Shown one piece after another: positions 10,936 through 21,349 of a stretch of DNA of 64,000 bases. Made by a program: the position numbers and the translations under genes. The notes below the pieces were generated by a model that searched no databases, was not told the origin of the DNA, and was given only the letters and a program-made list of their open reading frames with translations. The DNA is taken from positions 41,230,263-41,294,262 of the forward strand of contig OY744522.1 in NCBI GenBank assembly GCA_963556195.1. Reading direction: 5' to 3'. The stretch's first letter is position 1; every line of letters begins with the position of its first letter. The DNA comes from Sepiola atlantica. Lineage: Eukaryota; Mollusca; Cephalopoda; Sepiida; Sepiolidae.

Positions 10936-11340
10936 ACTAGGAGTTCTCAAACATGTCATAATCAGTGATTGCTCACTGATAATAACCGGTGGTGTTCTCT
11001 GGAGTCTGAGTGACAACTAATCTCCGCAGATTCCCAGTGCTCTCTGCCTCTTTTCGATAACCATTGCAAATGACTGCGTTATCGCAAAAGCCGTTTAACA
11101 TTGATTTCTCGCTGGCATCGACCATTGGTCTTCTTTGGGAGTTGGGTTGCAATAACCCTCATCAAGTTCCAGTGGGGGTCTGGTTAGTGCTCTCTCTTGT
11201 CGGTCTTTAACTCATCCTTGATATTTCACGACTATTTTGTTTGGTGTCAGTCGAGACTGATGACATCATTGATTTTTTTGTGGGGGAGTGGGCAATTTAT
11301 AATATTTCTTGCGGTTTCAGTTCTCTCAGGTAAACGTGGT
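10936..11340 (-). mobile_element. R2-like LINE, 3-prime UTR copy
   Basis: The reverse complement matches the 3-prime untranslated tails at 34480-34847, 35460-35800 and 43440-43728. Shared words include GTCACTCAGACTCCAGA, GTCAGTGAGCAATC-type and CACTAGT(G)GA, just before the TAA-type tail. No coding sequence survives. The 5-prime end is at another ATT repeat (11341), the same arrangement as the other truncated copies. Confidence 0.8.
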
Positions 11341-11341
11341 G

Positions 11342-11434
<93 letters not shown>

Positions 11435-11452
11435 ATTATTATTATTAATATA
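11341..11452. repeat. (ATT)n microsatellite
   Basis: Nearly perfect ATT repeat directly at the 5-prime (truncated) side of the LINE tail. Confidence 0.97.
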
Positions 11453-11770
11453 GTATAGAAGTATCAATATTCTAGATTATTGTTATATAGAAAAAGACAA
11501 CTATTATTTTGCCATTAAATTTACATACACATTAATAGTATATGCAAAAACACGTACTTAAATTTAGCGATCAGGATAAAAGATATCATTAAGAACTATT
11601 AGAGATGGGTTTACTGAACATTTCGAATGTGACTAAATTTCTAGAAGCCAAGTATATATTAACATGTATTTTGTATTATTAAAGTATGTAGACAAAAAGC
11701 CGTAGGGAAACAAATGTAGATAAACTCACAGTTATTCAGCGGAGGAATCTTGACATCGAAATTTAGAGAA
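11453..11770. other. No feature recognised
   Basis: AT-rich sequence; nothing supportable. Confidence 0.5.
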
Positions 11771-12392
11771 AGGCATCCAATCATATCAAAACTATCTCTC
11801 ATTCTCATAATGTTTCTTAGTACTAGGACTCATACTTGAGTCTTTCGGGAATCCAATCACAATGAAACTATCTCTCATTCTCATAATGTTTCTTAGTACT
11901 AGGACTTATACTTGAGTCTTTCGGGCATCCAATCATATTAAAACTATCTCTCATTCTCATAATGTTTCTTAGTACTAGGACTTATACTTGAGTCTTTTGG
12001 GCATCCAATCATATTAAAACTATCTCTCATTCTCATAATGTTTCTTAGTACTAGGACTTATACTTGAGTCTTTTGGGCATCCAATCATATTAAAACTATC
12101 TCTACTTCTCATAATGTTTCTTAGTACTAGGACTTATACTTGAGTCTTTTGGGCATCCAATCATATTAAAACTATCTCTCATTCTCATAATGCTTCTTAG
12201 TACTAGGACTTATACTTGAGTCTTTTGGGCATCCAATCATATTAAAACTATCTCTCATTCTCATAATGTTTCTTAGTACTAGGACTTATACTTGAGTCTT
12301 TTGGGCATCCAATCATATTAAAACTATCTCTCATTCACATAATGTTTCTTAGTACTAGGACTTATAATTGAGTCTTTCGGGCATACAATCAA
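11771..12392. repeat. 76-bp satellite, about eight units
   Basis: CCAATCA recurs exactly every 76 bases (11777, 11853, 11929, 12005, 12081, 12157, 12233, 12309), and a diverged unit ends the array near 12385. Units differ by only one or two bases. They contain TTTCTTAGTACTAGGACTTA and CTATCTCTCATTCTCATAAT. No ORF is conserved. Confidence 0.98.
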
Positions 12393-12604
12393 GGAAGCGG
12401 TCCCAGACATCACCAGGGCATCACAAGATTTCTGCACGCCACTGCATTTAGTATTGTAATGGATTCCACGGCTGACATTTTGAGGGTCACTGTATTCGAT
12501 CGATTGAATCTAAACTGACATTTTACTAATAGTTGGTGCCTGCAGTAAACGTAAATAGCCTTTCTAACGGTTATTTTAGTCGAATGCAACTGATCCGATT
12601 CCAT

Positions 12605-12965
12605 AGTCGGTGCTGGTATCCATGTTATTTAATCCCCTCCTACCGCAGGAATATGTGATACAAGGTCGGAAAGTGGGGGAAGAGTACAACCAAGCGCTCC
12701 AAAAGAAGGAGCATTCTGGCCTAGCAAAAGTAGCCTGGGCATCCCCATCGGCATTCTCCGGTCAGGCCACCTCAGGCAGTAAGCGATAAACTTACTCCAC
12801 CCCAAAGAGGGGAGGCAAGGCCTGGGAGGGTGCACCTCCTAGGACAACCCAGGACAGTATACCTCAGCCCGCAGATAAAAGGCAACCGAAATGGCACAGT
12901 TCCTGCCGGACTGATTGCCGAGAACGAATCCTCGACTGGTATTACCCCATCCCGACGTCCTCAAT
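12605..12965. mobile_element. SINE-like GC-rich repeat, diverged copy
   Basis: Aligns with 44474-44778 and 61717-62006. Shared blocks are ACAAGGTCGG(G)AAAGTGGG, CCCCRTCGGCATTC, GCAATAAACTTACT (GCGATAAACTTACT here), AAAGAGGGGAGGCAA and GCCTGGGAGGGTGCACCTCC. It is markedly more GC-rich than the surroundings and has no coding frame. Two other copies have 16-17-bp target duplications, so I infer a SINE or similar retroposon. No duplication was found around this older copy. Confidence 0.7.
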
Positions 12966-13470
12966 CAACCGAAGCTAATGAGAGACTGAACAGAATGGGG
13001 CGGATGGCGGCATTCACCAGGCCCGATATCTTTTATGGGACGACTACAGAAGAATCTAAGTTTAAATAATGGAGAACGCAAGATTTAGACCGAAATATAT
13101 ATATAAAAAAAACGGGATTAATGGCAGAGGCGGTACACTCTGAATTAGAAATAGCACGTTAGTGTCGTAAATATGTTCGCTGCGAAGGTGATTGGCGACA
13201 TCAACAAGACCATTACACGTGACAGACAAACTGGACATGAAAGAGGAGTACACAATGAACCCTTACAAGTCGGGCATTTTTCTTTACTTTATAGTCGCTA
13301 GCCCCACCCCATTTGCCTCTTTCTATATCACTCATATCCTCCCCCTCTAAAACACATATACACTCTCTCTCTTTTTCTCTCGTTATATATATTTCCTCAT
13401 AAGAATGCTCCACTTATTGAAGGGCTTATATATATATATATGTGTGTGTGTGTATGTGTTATATGTAGTC
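12966..13470. other. No feature recognised
   Basis: Contains short TA and TG simple tracts (13425-13455); otherwise nothing supportable. Confidence 0.4.
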
Positions 13471-13477
13471 ATACACA

Positions 13478-13515
13478 GACAGGTGTTTCGTCTTTTGAAG
13501 ACTCCTAAGGGTGGC
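13478..13515 (-). ncRNA. Hammerhead ribozyme relic
   Basis: On the minus strand the core reads CTTAGGA in place of CUGANGA: invariant G5 is T. It is followed by a five-pair stem II, GTCTT-CAA-AAGAC, then GAA, stem III ACA-CC-TGT, and H17 equal to C, the preferred base. Stem I is weak, with a mismatch next to the core. The G5 change predicts loss of cleavage. Confidence 0.5.
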
Positions 13516-13604
13516 CGAACGTGGTGAGCGCACCAATCCGGAGATTTTAACCCCTACTTGTCATTGCATTACGGCGCCTTACCATCTAAGCTAACTTACC
13601 TACT
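13478..13604 (-). mobile_element. tRNA-derived SINE with decayed hammerhead
   Basis: Read on the minus strand from 13604: an A-box-like TTAGCTTAGATGGTAAGGCG, then a B-box-like GGGGTTAAAATCTCC at tRNA-like spacing, then a body with a hammerhead-type fold at 13515-13478. It is the third example in the window of a tRNA head followed directly by a hammerhead arrangement. The copy is diverged and probably silent. Confidence 0.6.
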
Positions 13605-13684
13605 GTAGTTAATGGGAGAAATATATTACTTTGAAATATTTTTGTATCTGTCTAATCCTTTTTACGATATTGATAACCTAGAAG

Positions 13685-13701
13685 ATTCAATATATATATA
13701 T

Positions 13702-13738
<37 letters not shown>

Positions 13739-13757
13739 AATATATATATATATATCC
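13685..13757. repeat. (TA)n microsatellite with TAAA interruptions
   Basis: TA repeat interrupted twice by TATAAATA. Confidence 0.95.
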
Positions 13758-15160
13758 GAGCTAAATAAATTCATGTCATATTCATTCGCATACGTTCAAA
13801 GAATTCAACACAACGAACAGTTTCGTGTACGAACGTTTCTAAGACGATATGGATATGTTTTACATCAAGTATCTTCATCAGCAATAGTTCGAATTGAAAA
13901 CATAGCATCAAGAATTGTTTATAGTTCATTCTCAGATATATAGCAATTCGAGAGGATAACAGGGGATTGTGACATTAGAATTACAATCTACTTCAAATGG
14001 GATACAAAGTAATGATATCTAACATATAAAGTGCCACAATAAGAGAGAGAAATATTGTAAATAGTACAGGTATGGAAAAAACAATCATCAATAAAAAAAA
14101 AAAAGAAAGTTATGAGGAATTTAAAAAAATTCAAAAGACAAAATATACTAAATATGAGAATTTATCATCAACAATTAATTAATATATCTATTCGCCATTA
14201 ATTACATTGAAGAGATATTCTTTTAATATAACAATTTCAAGAAATATTATTTTAAAACATATCTTAATTAAAAATTCAAAACATAAAGAAACAGTAATAC
14301 AATTTGAAGTTTAACAATTGCACTAAGTTAAAGTAAGGTTTATGAGTATTATAATATTTAAGTAAACTCATGATCCACTTTTTACTCCCGAGCACGTAAG
14401 CGTCCATTTAAGATGTACAGGTTTTACATCTCTGGGTTCGCTGTAGATTTTATAAAAGAATCCAGCTAACGAAAACCTGTATGGTCGTCAGTTTGACGCT
14501 TAAATTTGAAAAAGGATAAACAAATTCTTCAATACAATTTTTTAAGTTAGTCTTTTAATCGGTATTTATTCTAATATTTGCATTTGGATATTAGTTCTGA
14601 TCTTCTGCTTTTTAGCGTGTTTCGCGTTGGATGTCTCATCATAACGGCGGTTCTACACAGTCAGAGCGTATTCCATTTTAAGGCTGGTTTAATCTGGGCT
14701 TGTTTTGTTTTATGACATATCGACACCTCAGTTAGTCAGTTAATCCCGAACAAAAGTAAACAAAAAGAATATTATTCTGTGTAAATAAAAAAAATGCTTT
14801 GCAAAAAAGATTTGATTTCGTTAACGTCTGTGGAGTATTTTTATATTTGTCCAATTTACTTCTTTGCAAAAGCTAAAAACGTTGTTCGGATTGTGCTGCT
14901 AACGTAGGTATTTCAGATCAGCAACCTGCTGATGTCTCAAATGGATTTTGTCAGAATCAGTAAATTTACACTATATATGTTCCACTTTAAATGTAGCAGA
15001 GCGTCCAACACAAAATGGACGATTTTCGATTTTAAGCAGATATGAACATAACAGACTGGTACTGATGTAATAGTTTCCCAGCTGATTTTTTATGGAGTAA
15101 GTGTTTTGTTTTTAATTTCTTTTAGCTACCATATGTGTATCGCTGATGTTGTAATGGATT
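13758..15160. other. No gene; one Penelope-type terminal motif
   Basis: Mostly featureless AT-rich DNA. At about 13810-13900 the minus strand reads CTGATGAAGATACTTGATG ... GAAACG, resembling the terminal CTGATGA/GAAAC motif of the Penelope-type ends elsewhere in the window, but no continuous hammerhead can be folded. Confidence 0.4.
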
Positions 15161-15165
15161 TCAAT

Positions 15166-15345
15166 GTTTTCGAAATATATTTTGATATTTAGGAAAAAAG
15201 TTTAATGAACATTTTTTAATTTTAATTCTTTTAGAAATGTATCTCAATGATTTCGAAATAGGTTTTGATATTTAGGAAAAAAGTTTAATGATCGTTTTTT
15301 AATCTTAATATTTTAAAAAATATATCTCAATGATTTCGAAATAGA
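15166..15345. repeat. Tandem duplication, about 83-bp unit
   Basis: TTTTCGAAATA, TTTTGATATTTAGGAAAAAAG and the following T-rich stretch occur two and a part times, with period 82-84 (CGAAAT at 15171, 15253 and 15337). Confidence 0.85.
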
Positions 15346-15540
15346 CGACCAATCAAAACATTGGATTTGACTTTTTTAGAAATGGATATTAATTAGGTTG
15401 TAATTCTATATTAATGGGTATGTATTAATTAAGTGATTATTCTGATTATAATAAGATGTGAGTTTTCGCGTAGTAATATGATTACTTAGAACTATCGATT
15501 AAAGCTCATAGGTTGGAAAGTAACCCTGTAGGCCCTTGGC

Positions 15541-15881
15541 TAGACCTCTCTAAAATTGACCTTTTTCTTCAAACATATGGAAACTGCTATTATTCCCATT
15601 GTCCAAGGTCTGAATTAGCTAAATATACCAGTTATTGTGATCTTGGACCTTGGCTATGCCTGCCTCAAGAACCATGTAATTTTATTGTTGACGTTTTTCA
15701 AAAACGCTGCAAAATATGGGATATTATGTCCTTATTCTCATTGTAGCTTTCCAGAGGTTGATGCTATAGCATTGAAAGTGGTACCAAATGAAAGCTAATA
15801 CAATTTTCTAGCATATGATAGTAAGCACAATAAAACACATGAACACCTGTGTAAATTTTAACTAATTTTAATGCACAAACA
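15541..15881 (+). repeat. Left terminal inverted repeat of the hAT-like element
   Basis: Begins TAGACCTCTCTAAAATTGAC; the reverse complement of the right end begins TAGACCTCTTCAAAATTGAC. Similarity continues with few differences to about TTTTAATGCACAA near 15881. Confidence 0.92.
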
Positions 15882-15984
15882 GCTGGGACACTACAAAAAA
15901 TCAGTTTGGTAGTATGATAGCACTGCACTGACACATATATTGCATAAGAAACTGTCAGATAGGATGTTACTAATACATGTATTA

Positions 15985-18348
15985 TCACTTGTTCAATGTG
16001 GCTTTTTTGAAACTGTCAAATTTTTTCCAGTGGTACTCCACAACTTGTAGTAAGCAGCTTCTTTGCTCTGGGTCACTTGTGATCTGAGTTGCAAAGTCAC
16101 TCATTAGTTTCACACCTCTCTCAGCCACATCATTGGTCACTTTCACTGACCTCACAAACTTCTGTGCATTCCTGTAGCTGTCATTGTCTTCTCAAGTGTC
16201 AGCAGGAGTAGTGAGCCAGTCACATTTCACTCGAAGAGCATCAAACAGAAAGTGAGACTCTGGCCCTACCAGGTCTGTGAGAACTGTAGCTGCATTGATG
16301 ACAGGAAACACTGGCTTGCCTTTCCTGTAACTCTCAGGTTTCTCTGTTTCTGACAGCTTGACTGCGAGCTTCTCTTTTGCAGACTTGGTCATGCTGGCAT
16401 GTGAACTGAACAAGGTGAATGGCACTAGTTCCTGGGTCAGATACCAGCGGTGGTTGTTCATTTTCTTGAGAACAGAGGTTGCCAGTTCATAGTTATACTG
16501 CTTGTATTGCAGCATGTTCTTCATAAGCTGGAGGTCATGGATAGGTGCATCAGCTGCAGATGTTGTGGTCACCCAGTGGCTGGTGTAGAATAAGGTAGAA
16601 TAAGGTCAGGAACTTGTTCATACTCTCCAGCTTGAAGATAGTGTCCGTGTTGTATTTTAGTTCCTTGGAAAACATGAGCATCTTCATACAGTAAATGTTC
16701 CTGGCCATCCAGGGGGTTGGTGAATGGCACCTGGCCGGTGGATACCTCGAGGAGGTTCCTCACCAAGCAGGATCAGGCACAGCTCTGCCACCTCTCTGTA
16801 ATCTGCCCTCGGACTTGCTTCCTCAAGGAAATTGCTTAAGACTGCAATTGTGCTTGTCTTCTTCTGTTTCAAGTCTTGTTCAACTAGGCCCAGAACTCTT
16901 GGGCAGTCCTTAACCAACTTGTCCCACTTCTCTTTCACATTGCTGAACATTGGGTTGACAGGAATCTTGACCTTGCTGAACACAGCCTCCCATACACTTC
17001 CAATTATTACCTCTGATATGTGATGGCGACAAGCGAAGTAGAATACCTTTTTGCCTAGTTTTTCTTCAATAAGCTTCGCTGCACCCTTGTTGATGCCACT
17101 GTTGCTTGCTGTGGTATCAAATACCAAGCCTACAATGTTGTCTGTGAGACCCCATGCTTCTATCAGTTCCAATGTAGCATTACACTGTTGGATTCCTGTG
17201 GAACTTTCCATGAAGGGCACACCAAGCAGCTTCCCTTCTTCATACTGTGGAGTACCAGAGACGAGCACTACAAGACTTTCCACTGGGTATCTTTCACCAA
17301 GAACATCCCGTAGAAGTTTTCCATCCCAGTGTAGTGTGCAGTAATCTGGCGGACTTTCCTTGAAGTTATTCATGTAACTTTGGCACAAGTTATGACGAGT
17401 GTTTATCCTATTTCGTCTTGTAGTAGAGGCTGATATAACAAAGTCATCAAGATCTGCGCCTCCTGCCTTCAACACTGCAGACACCATGGCTGTAGTCTGG
17501 TTGTCAGAGAGTGACAACCGATCTGCAGTGCTACAAATCTCTTCACTGGTCATAACTGAGTGTGGAAAGTGTAAGGTTATCGTACTTGGTTTTGATGAAC
17601 AGCTTGGTGTTGTCTCAGTGTATTCTGAACCCTCACTAGTACCAGAGCCTTGACTGTTCTATGGGTCTTCATCACTTGAAATTTTCCCAACTTCTGCTGC
17701 TGCAGCAGTCACTGATGATAACATTCTCTCTTCTCTTTCTTCTCGGAAGCTTTTCTCTCTAGACTTCTTCTCAAACACCTTATCATGACCTGACATGTGT
17801 GCCAGGCGAGTTGTCTGTTGGTCCAAGTAGAAATTGACGTCCTCTTCCTTAGTCTCCTTTGTGAGCAGCCTGTTGCTTCTTATCTCCTCCACAACATCCT
17901 TTGCTCCAATATCAAATAACTTGTCTAAGTCCTTCAGAAAGTTAGCTCGTTTCTCTTCCTCTGGTTTGTTATTTCTTCCCTTGTTTTTAACAATTTTCCT
18001 GTACTTTTCATGGAGGATCATGAAACGGTTGACTGCATTTGGTCTAGTTAGTGTTTTAATCCTTGCCATATTCCATAATGGCAAAACGACATCCACTGTA
18101 TCATGGGCTAAAGACCTATTGTCACTGTTGGGATTATCATTCCTCAAATGCAGGAAATACTGGAACACCTGGCGATTAGTAGGAAGTTTAGAGCCCCTGA
18201 TGCTGGAGCTGGGTTGCCCAATGAGATACACATCACTGAATGACCTTGTGGCAGGAGTTGCCACCTTTCTTCTCTTTTCAGTTGGTTCATCCCGTTCACT
18301 TGTATCGCTGACCACTTTCCCACAGCATAGTTGTCTTCCAGATGCCAT
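15985..18348 (-). pseudogene. hAT-like transposase, four lesions
   Basis: One frame of about 787 codons runs from ATG at 18348 to TGA at 15985. Residues 1-230 are charged, with no clear BED finger. A DNA-cutting RNase H-type core follows: LHWDGK (Asp near residue 342), GLVFDTTASNSG (Asp near 411) and ACRHH (C-x-x-H, 440-443). A PPRGI/RPGAIHQ region, then a C-terminal TNDVAERGVKLM block typical of such transposases, completes it. Lesions: in-frame TAG at 17659, a one-base deletion at a G run near 16712, a 10-bp tandem duplication (TAGAATAAGG twice, about 16588-16607) and in-frame TGA at 16192. The two shifts cancel, so the frame is regained. No introns are seen in the coding part; a TTCATTTCAG acceptor-like site lies upstream near 18396. 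Confidence 0.88.
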
Positions 18349-18518
18349 GTTGTCAGCAGTTCACAAATCTTAACAAATCAGCTTTAACTTACAATCTGAA
18401 ATGAAGAGATAAAACATATTAGTGATAATAAATTATATACATGCATTAAGAGTAACATTTTTGAGATAAAGTTATGTATTATATGATGGCATCCTTTCCA
18501 AGCATAAAAAATATATAT

Positions 18519-18849
18519 GCTTGTGCATTAAAATTAATTAAAATTAACACAGGTGTTCATGTGTTTACTACCATATGCAAGAGAATTTTTATTAGCTTTC
18601 ATTTGGTACCACTTTCAATGCTATAGCATCAACCTCTGGAAAGCTACAATGAAAATAAGGACATAATATCCCATATTTTGCAGCGTTTTTGAAAAACGTC
18701 AACAATAAAATTACATGGCTCTTGAGGCAGGCATAGCCAAGGTCCAAGATCACAATAACTGGTATATTTAGCTAATTCAGACCTTGGAGAATGGGAATAA
18801 TATCAGTTTCCATATGTTTGAAGAAAAAGGTCAATTTTGAAGAGGTCTA
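18519..18849 (-). repeat. Right terminal inverted repeat of the hAT-like element
   Basis: Reverse complement of 15541-15881 with scattered substitutions and small indels, including the shared GTGGTACCAAATGAAAGCTA block. The transposase start codon lies about 170 bases inside it, so the repeat probably includes the promoter. Confidence 0.92.
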
Positions 18850-19060
18850 CCCTTGGCCTTTTAACTAGAAGCAACGTGTAGTATCTGTTCTGATACCATA
18901 CTTCATCTTTTCTGTCCTCAGTCAGTGAAGTAGAAATGCTTCGTAACTGAGGTAATTTAAAATTGTGTTACAATCCAAAGTGTCCGTTTGTAAGGAACTG
19001 GATTATCCCCACATTAAACACCGACCCTGTGTCTAACTCTGCCCTCGTAAAGAGGGGAGT
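18850..19060 (-). repeat. Dispersed repeat R, copy 1
   Basis: Reverse complement of 32695-32925: shared CTTTTAACTAG, GTGTAGTATYTGTTCTGA, CTTTTCTG and GGTCAGTGAAG-type blocks, and the TGTGTCTAA end. A shorter copy lies at 48880-48985. It is interrupted on its left by the hAT-like transposon. It is non-coding and its class is unknown. Confidence 0.8.
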
Positions 19061-20025
19061 AAATATGGACTATACAAGCCTGTCATTACTGAATATGAAG
19101 TCTAGTTGTCCAATTCTAAATTTTAAATAGAGATTATACAAGTGGTAACTTTGATTTAAATTTGTTTATAATGGTATATTTTGCTACAACACACCGAACG
19201 GTTATCATCATTAGTTTTTTAAATTTATATAAACTGATATTCGTAGTAACCACTCCTTCCTCCAGAAACACAGATGAAAACCAAGTTGGCGACGCGGATC
19301 GCAACATGTGGGAGTCTGAATAACATAACTTTGACACATCACGGAAATGAGAAAATAACAGTAAAGCTCGCGGGAATAAATGAAAATGCAACCCTGTCCA
19401 TAAAAAACAAAACAAATAGGACACGTGCTTTAAAAATGAATTCTATGCCGGTATAATATAGCTTGATTGAGTGAATTCTGTGCCGAGGGAGTTTAAATGT
19501 CCCCCGAATGTGTTGTTACGAGAGAATGTCGCACCATCTGGTCATAAAAAGAGGTATAGAACAAATAAAAATAAAATATCGTTAGAGAATTATGGTCGTA
19601 AAAATGCGTCCAAATATTAAAAGGATTCCATCGGCTAACCATTATAAGTTATCCCTTCTTTGCAACCATACACACTTTTCTTCCAAATTAAAAGTCAGAT
19701 TTAAATTTACGAACATATAAAATATAGCTTTTTTGAATGCGTCCTGACTACGGCTCTCCACAAAAGCAACAATTCTAAAAACATAGTTTAAGTAAATTAT
19801 TATAAAAACCGATTAAAATCAGTTATTTTTTTAATGAATTAATATCGATTTGACTCCGAACTTTCAGATTATCGCGAAAAAAAAATAGGAAAAATCTATA
19901 ATTTTAAAAGATTATGCTGGTAAGAGGGGGGGGGGATTGCGTCTCGCTTCATTCTATGTTTATAAGTGAATAAATTCCCTAATGAAGCCGGTTTTAGAGA
20001 TTCAAAGTTTATTTAATTTTAAACA
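19061..20025. other. No feature recognised
   Basis: AT-rich; a short run of G occurs at 19925. No coding or RNA evidence. Confidence 0.5.
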
Positions 20026-20029
20026 CTGA

Positions 20030-20600
20030 GTGTACAAAACTTTAAAATGTAATCCGAATTGTATATATTTACATCCTCGAACATTCCATGTTAAAAGATT
20101 TGCACATTTTATGTTAAAAAAATCATTTCATTTGTGCACCGTTTTTAAGACCGAGTGTGTAAAGTTTAACACTTCAAAATGTAATCCGGATTATTCTAAA
20201 TATTCACATTCGCGCATATTTCATGTTAAAAAATTCGCACATTTCATGTTAAGAATTCATTTAATTTGTGTACCGTTTTTAAGACCAAATATGCAAAGGT
20301 GTACAACTTTAAAATGTAATCCGGATTGTAAATATTCACATCCTCGCACATTTCATGTTAAAAAATTCATTTAATTCATGCACCGAGTGTGCAAAACTGT
20401 AACGCTTTAAAATGTAACCCGGATTGTAAATTTTTACATCTTCGTACATGTTAAATAATTCGTACATTTCATGTTAAAAATTCATTTCACTTGTGCACCG
20501 TTTTTAAGACCGAGTCTTCAAAGGTATAAAACTTTAAAATGTAATCCGGATTGTAAATATTAACATCTTCGCACATGTCATGTTACAAGAAAACGAACAA
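20030..20600. repeat. Minisatellite, about 128-bp unit
   Basis: TTTAAAATGTAATCCGGATTGTAAATATT recurs in shortened or full units (starts near 20042, 20171, 20311, 20405 and 20532). The units also hold CATTTCATGTTAAAAAATTC and CGTTTTTAAGACCGAGTG. Unit length varies from 94 to 140 because the inner CATGTTAAAAA sub-block is itself gained or lost. Confidence 0.92.
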
Positions 20601-21345
20601 ATAGAAAGGAATTAAAGTTGCAATGAAAGTAGAAAGACAAATGGGTAATTATTAAATGTATTTCTTATTGTTAACATAATTAAATTGAGGAATTATTGTT
20701 ATTTGAGCGCCGTTACTAACATAGTTAAATGTTGTAAAATAATAACTATCGTAGACTCGATGTCTATGATATTTGTTTTATTACAACATATAACTTATTG
20801 TACAGGAATAAATGTACATAAAATGATTATATATAAACCCTGAGTCGGTGCCGCTTTGGCTTGATATATACAAGGTAAATATATATATATACCGTACGTC
20901 TCTCATTTTTTTTTCAATTTCAGAATCTTCGTGTCAAGCCATAATAATTCTTCCAGTGTTGCGATCAACAAACTTTTCCTGATGATTTACGGAAAATTGA
21001 CGAAAGTTGAGTTGGTTTAAATTAGCGTTAGCTCTCTATTCGTCGGAATAGATTACTGAACCTTCAGCGACTGCTCGTTGAACATTTTGCTGAAGTGTTG
21101 CACAAACTTTTCTTTGAATCTTCGGGTTAGTTTTCTCATTGCTCAGCGCACAGTTTAATCTTATTTACATTTTATTTTCGATACTTTTAAGCTTAAATAC
21201 ATGAGGCTATGTCCGTCGGTCGATGTATCATGGTTGAGTTCAGAATAGCATTTTTATTGTTCCGTAAGGCTAGATTTTGAAATACCATATTCGTTAACTC
21301 TTCGCATTCTTATTGTTTTATTACGCTTAAGTTTAAAATATGATT
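20601..21345. other. No gene recognised
   Basis: AT-rich. From about 21180 to 21345 the words GCTTAAGTTT, AATAGCATTTTTATTG and GTCCGTCGGTCG recall the 29-bp array at 39555-40215, suggesting a diverged relative of that family. Confidence 0.4.
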
Positions 21346-21349
21346 TTCC

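Larger units (their letters stand above)
15541..18849 (-). mobile_element. Nearly complete hAT-like DNA transposon (3.3 kb)
   Basis: The element starts TAGACCTC and ends GAGGTCTA. It is flanked on both sides by the identical 8-mer CCCTTGGC (15533-15540 and 18850-18857), a target-site duplication of the size made by hAT elements. Its terminal inverted repeats are unusually long, about 340 bases (15541-15881 and 18519-18849). The only gene is a single-frame transposase on the minus strand (15985-18348). The right flank is a dispersed repeat also present at 32695-32925 and 48880-48985, so the transposon landed in an older repeat. Superfamily assignment rests on the 8-bp duplication and the C-x-x-H motif; P-like or another 8-bp group cannot be excluded. 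Confidence 0.88.

Noticed and set aside
10545..10940. Poly-Ile, poly-Asn and poly-Asp frames (also at 11197, 34715-35173 and 43015-43333)
   Set aside because: Products of ATT/ATC/GAT repeats; the flanks are LINE tails.
13810..13900. Fourth hammerhead (CTGATGA...GAAACG on the minus strand)
   Set aside because: No stem II pairs the two core halves and stem III is absent; kept only as a Penelope-type terminal motif.
15764..15988. 74-codon minus-strand frame next to the transposase stop
   Set aside because: Lies across the terminal inverted repeat in another frame and is a shadow of the transposon.
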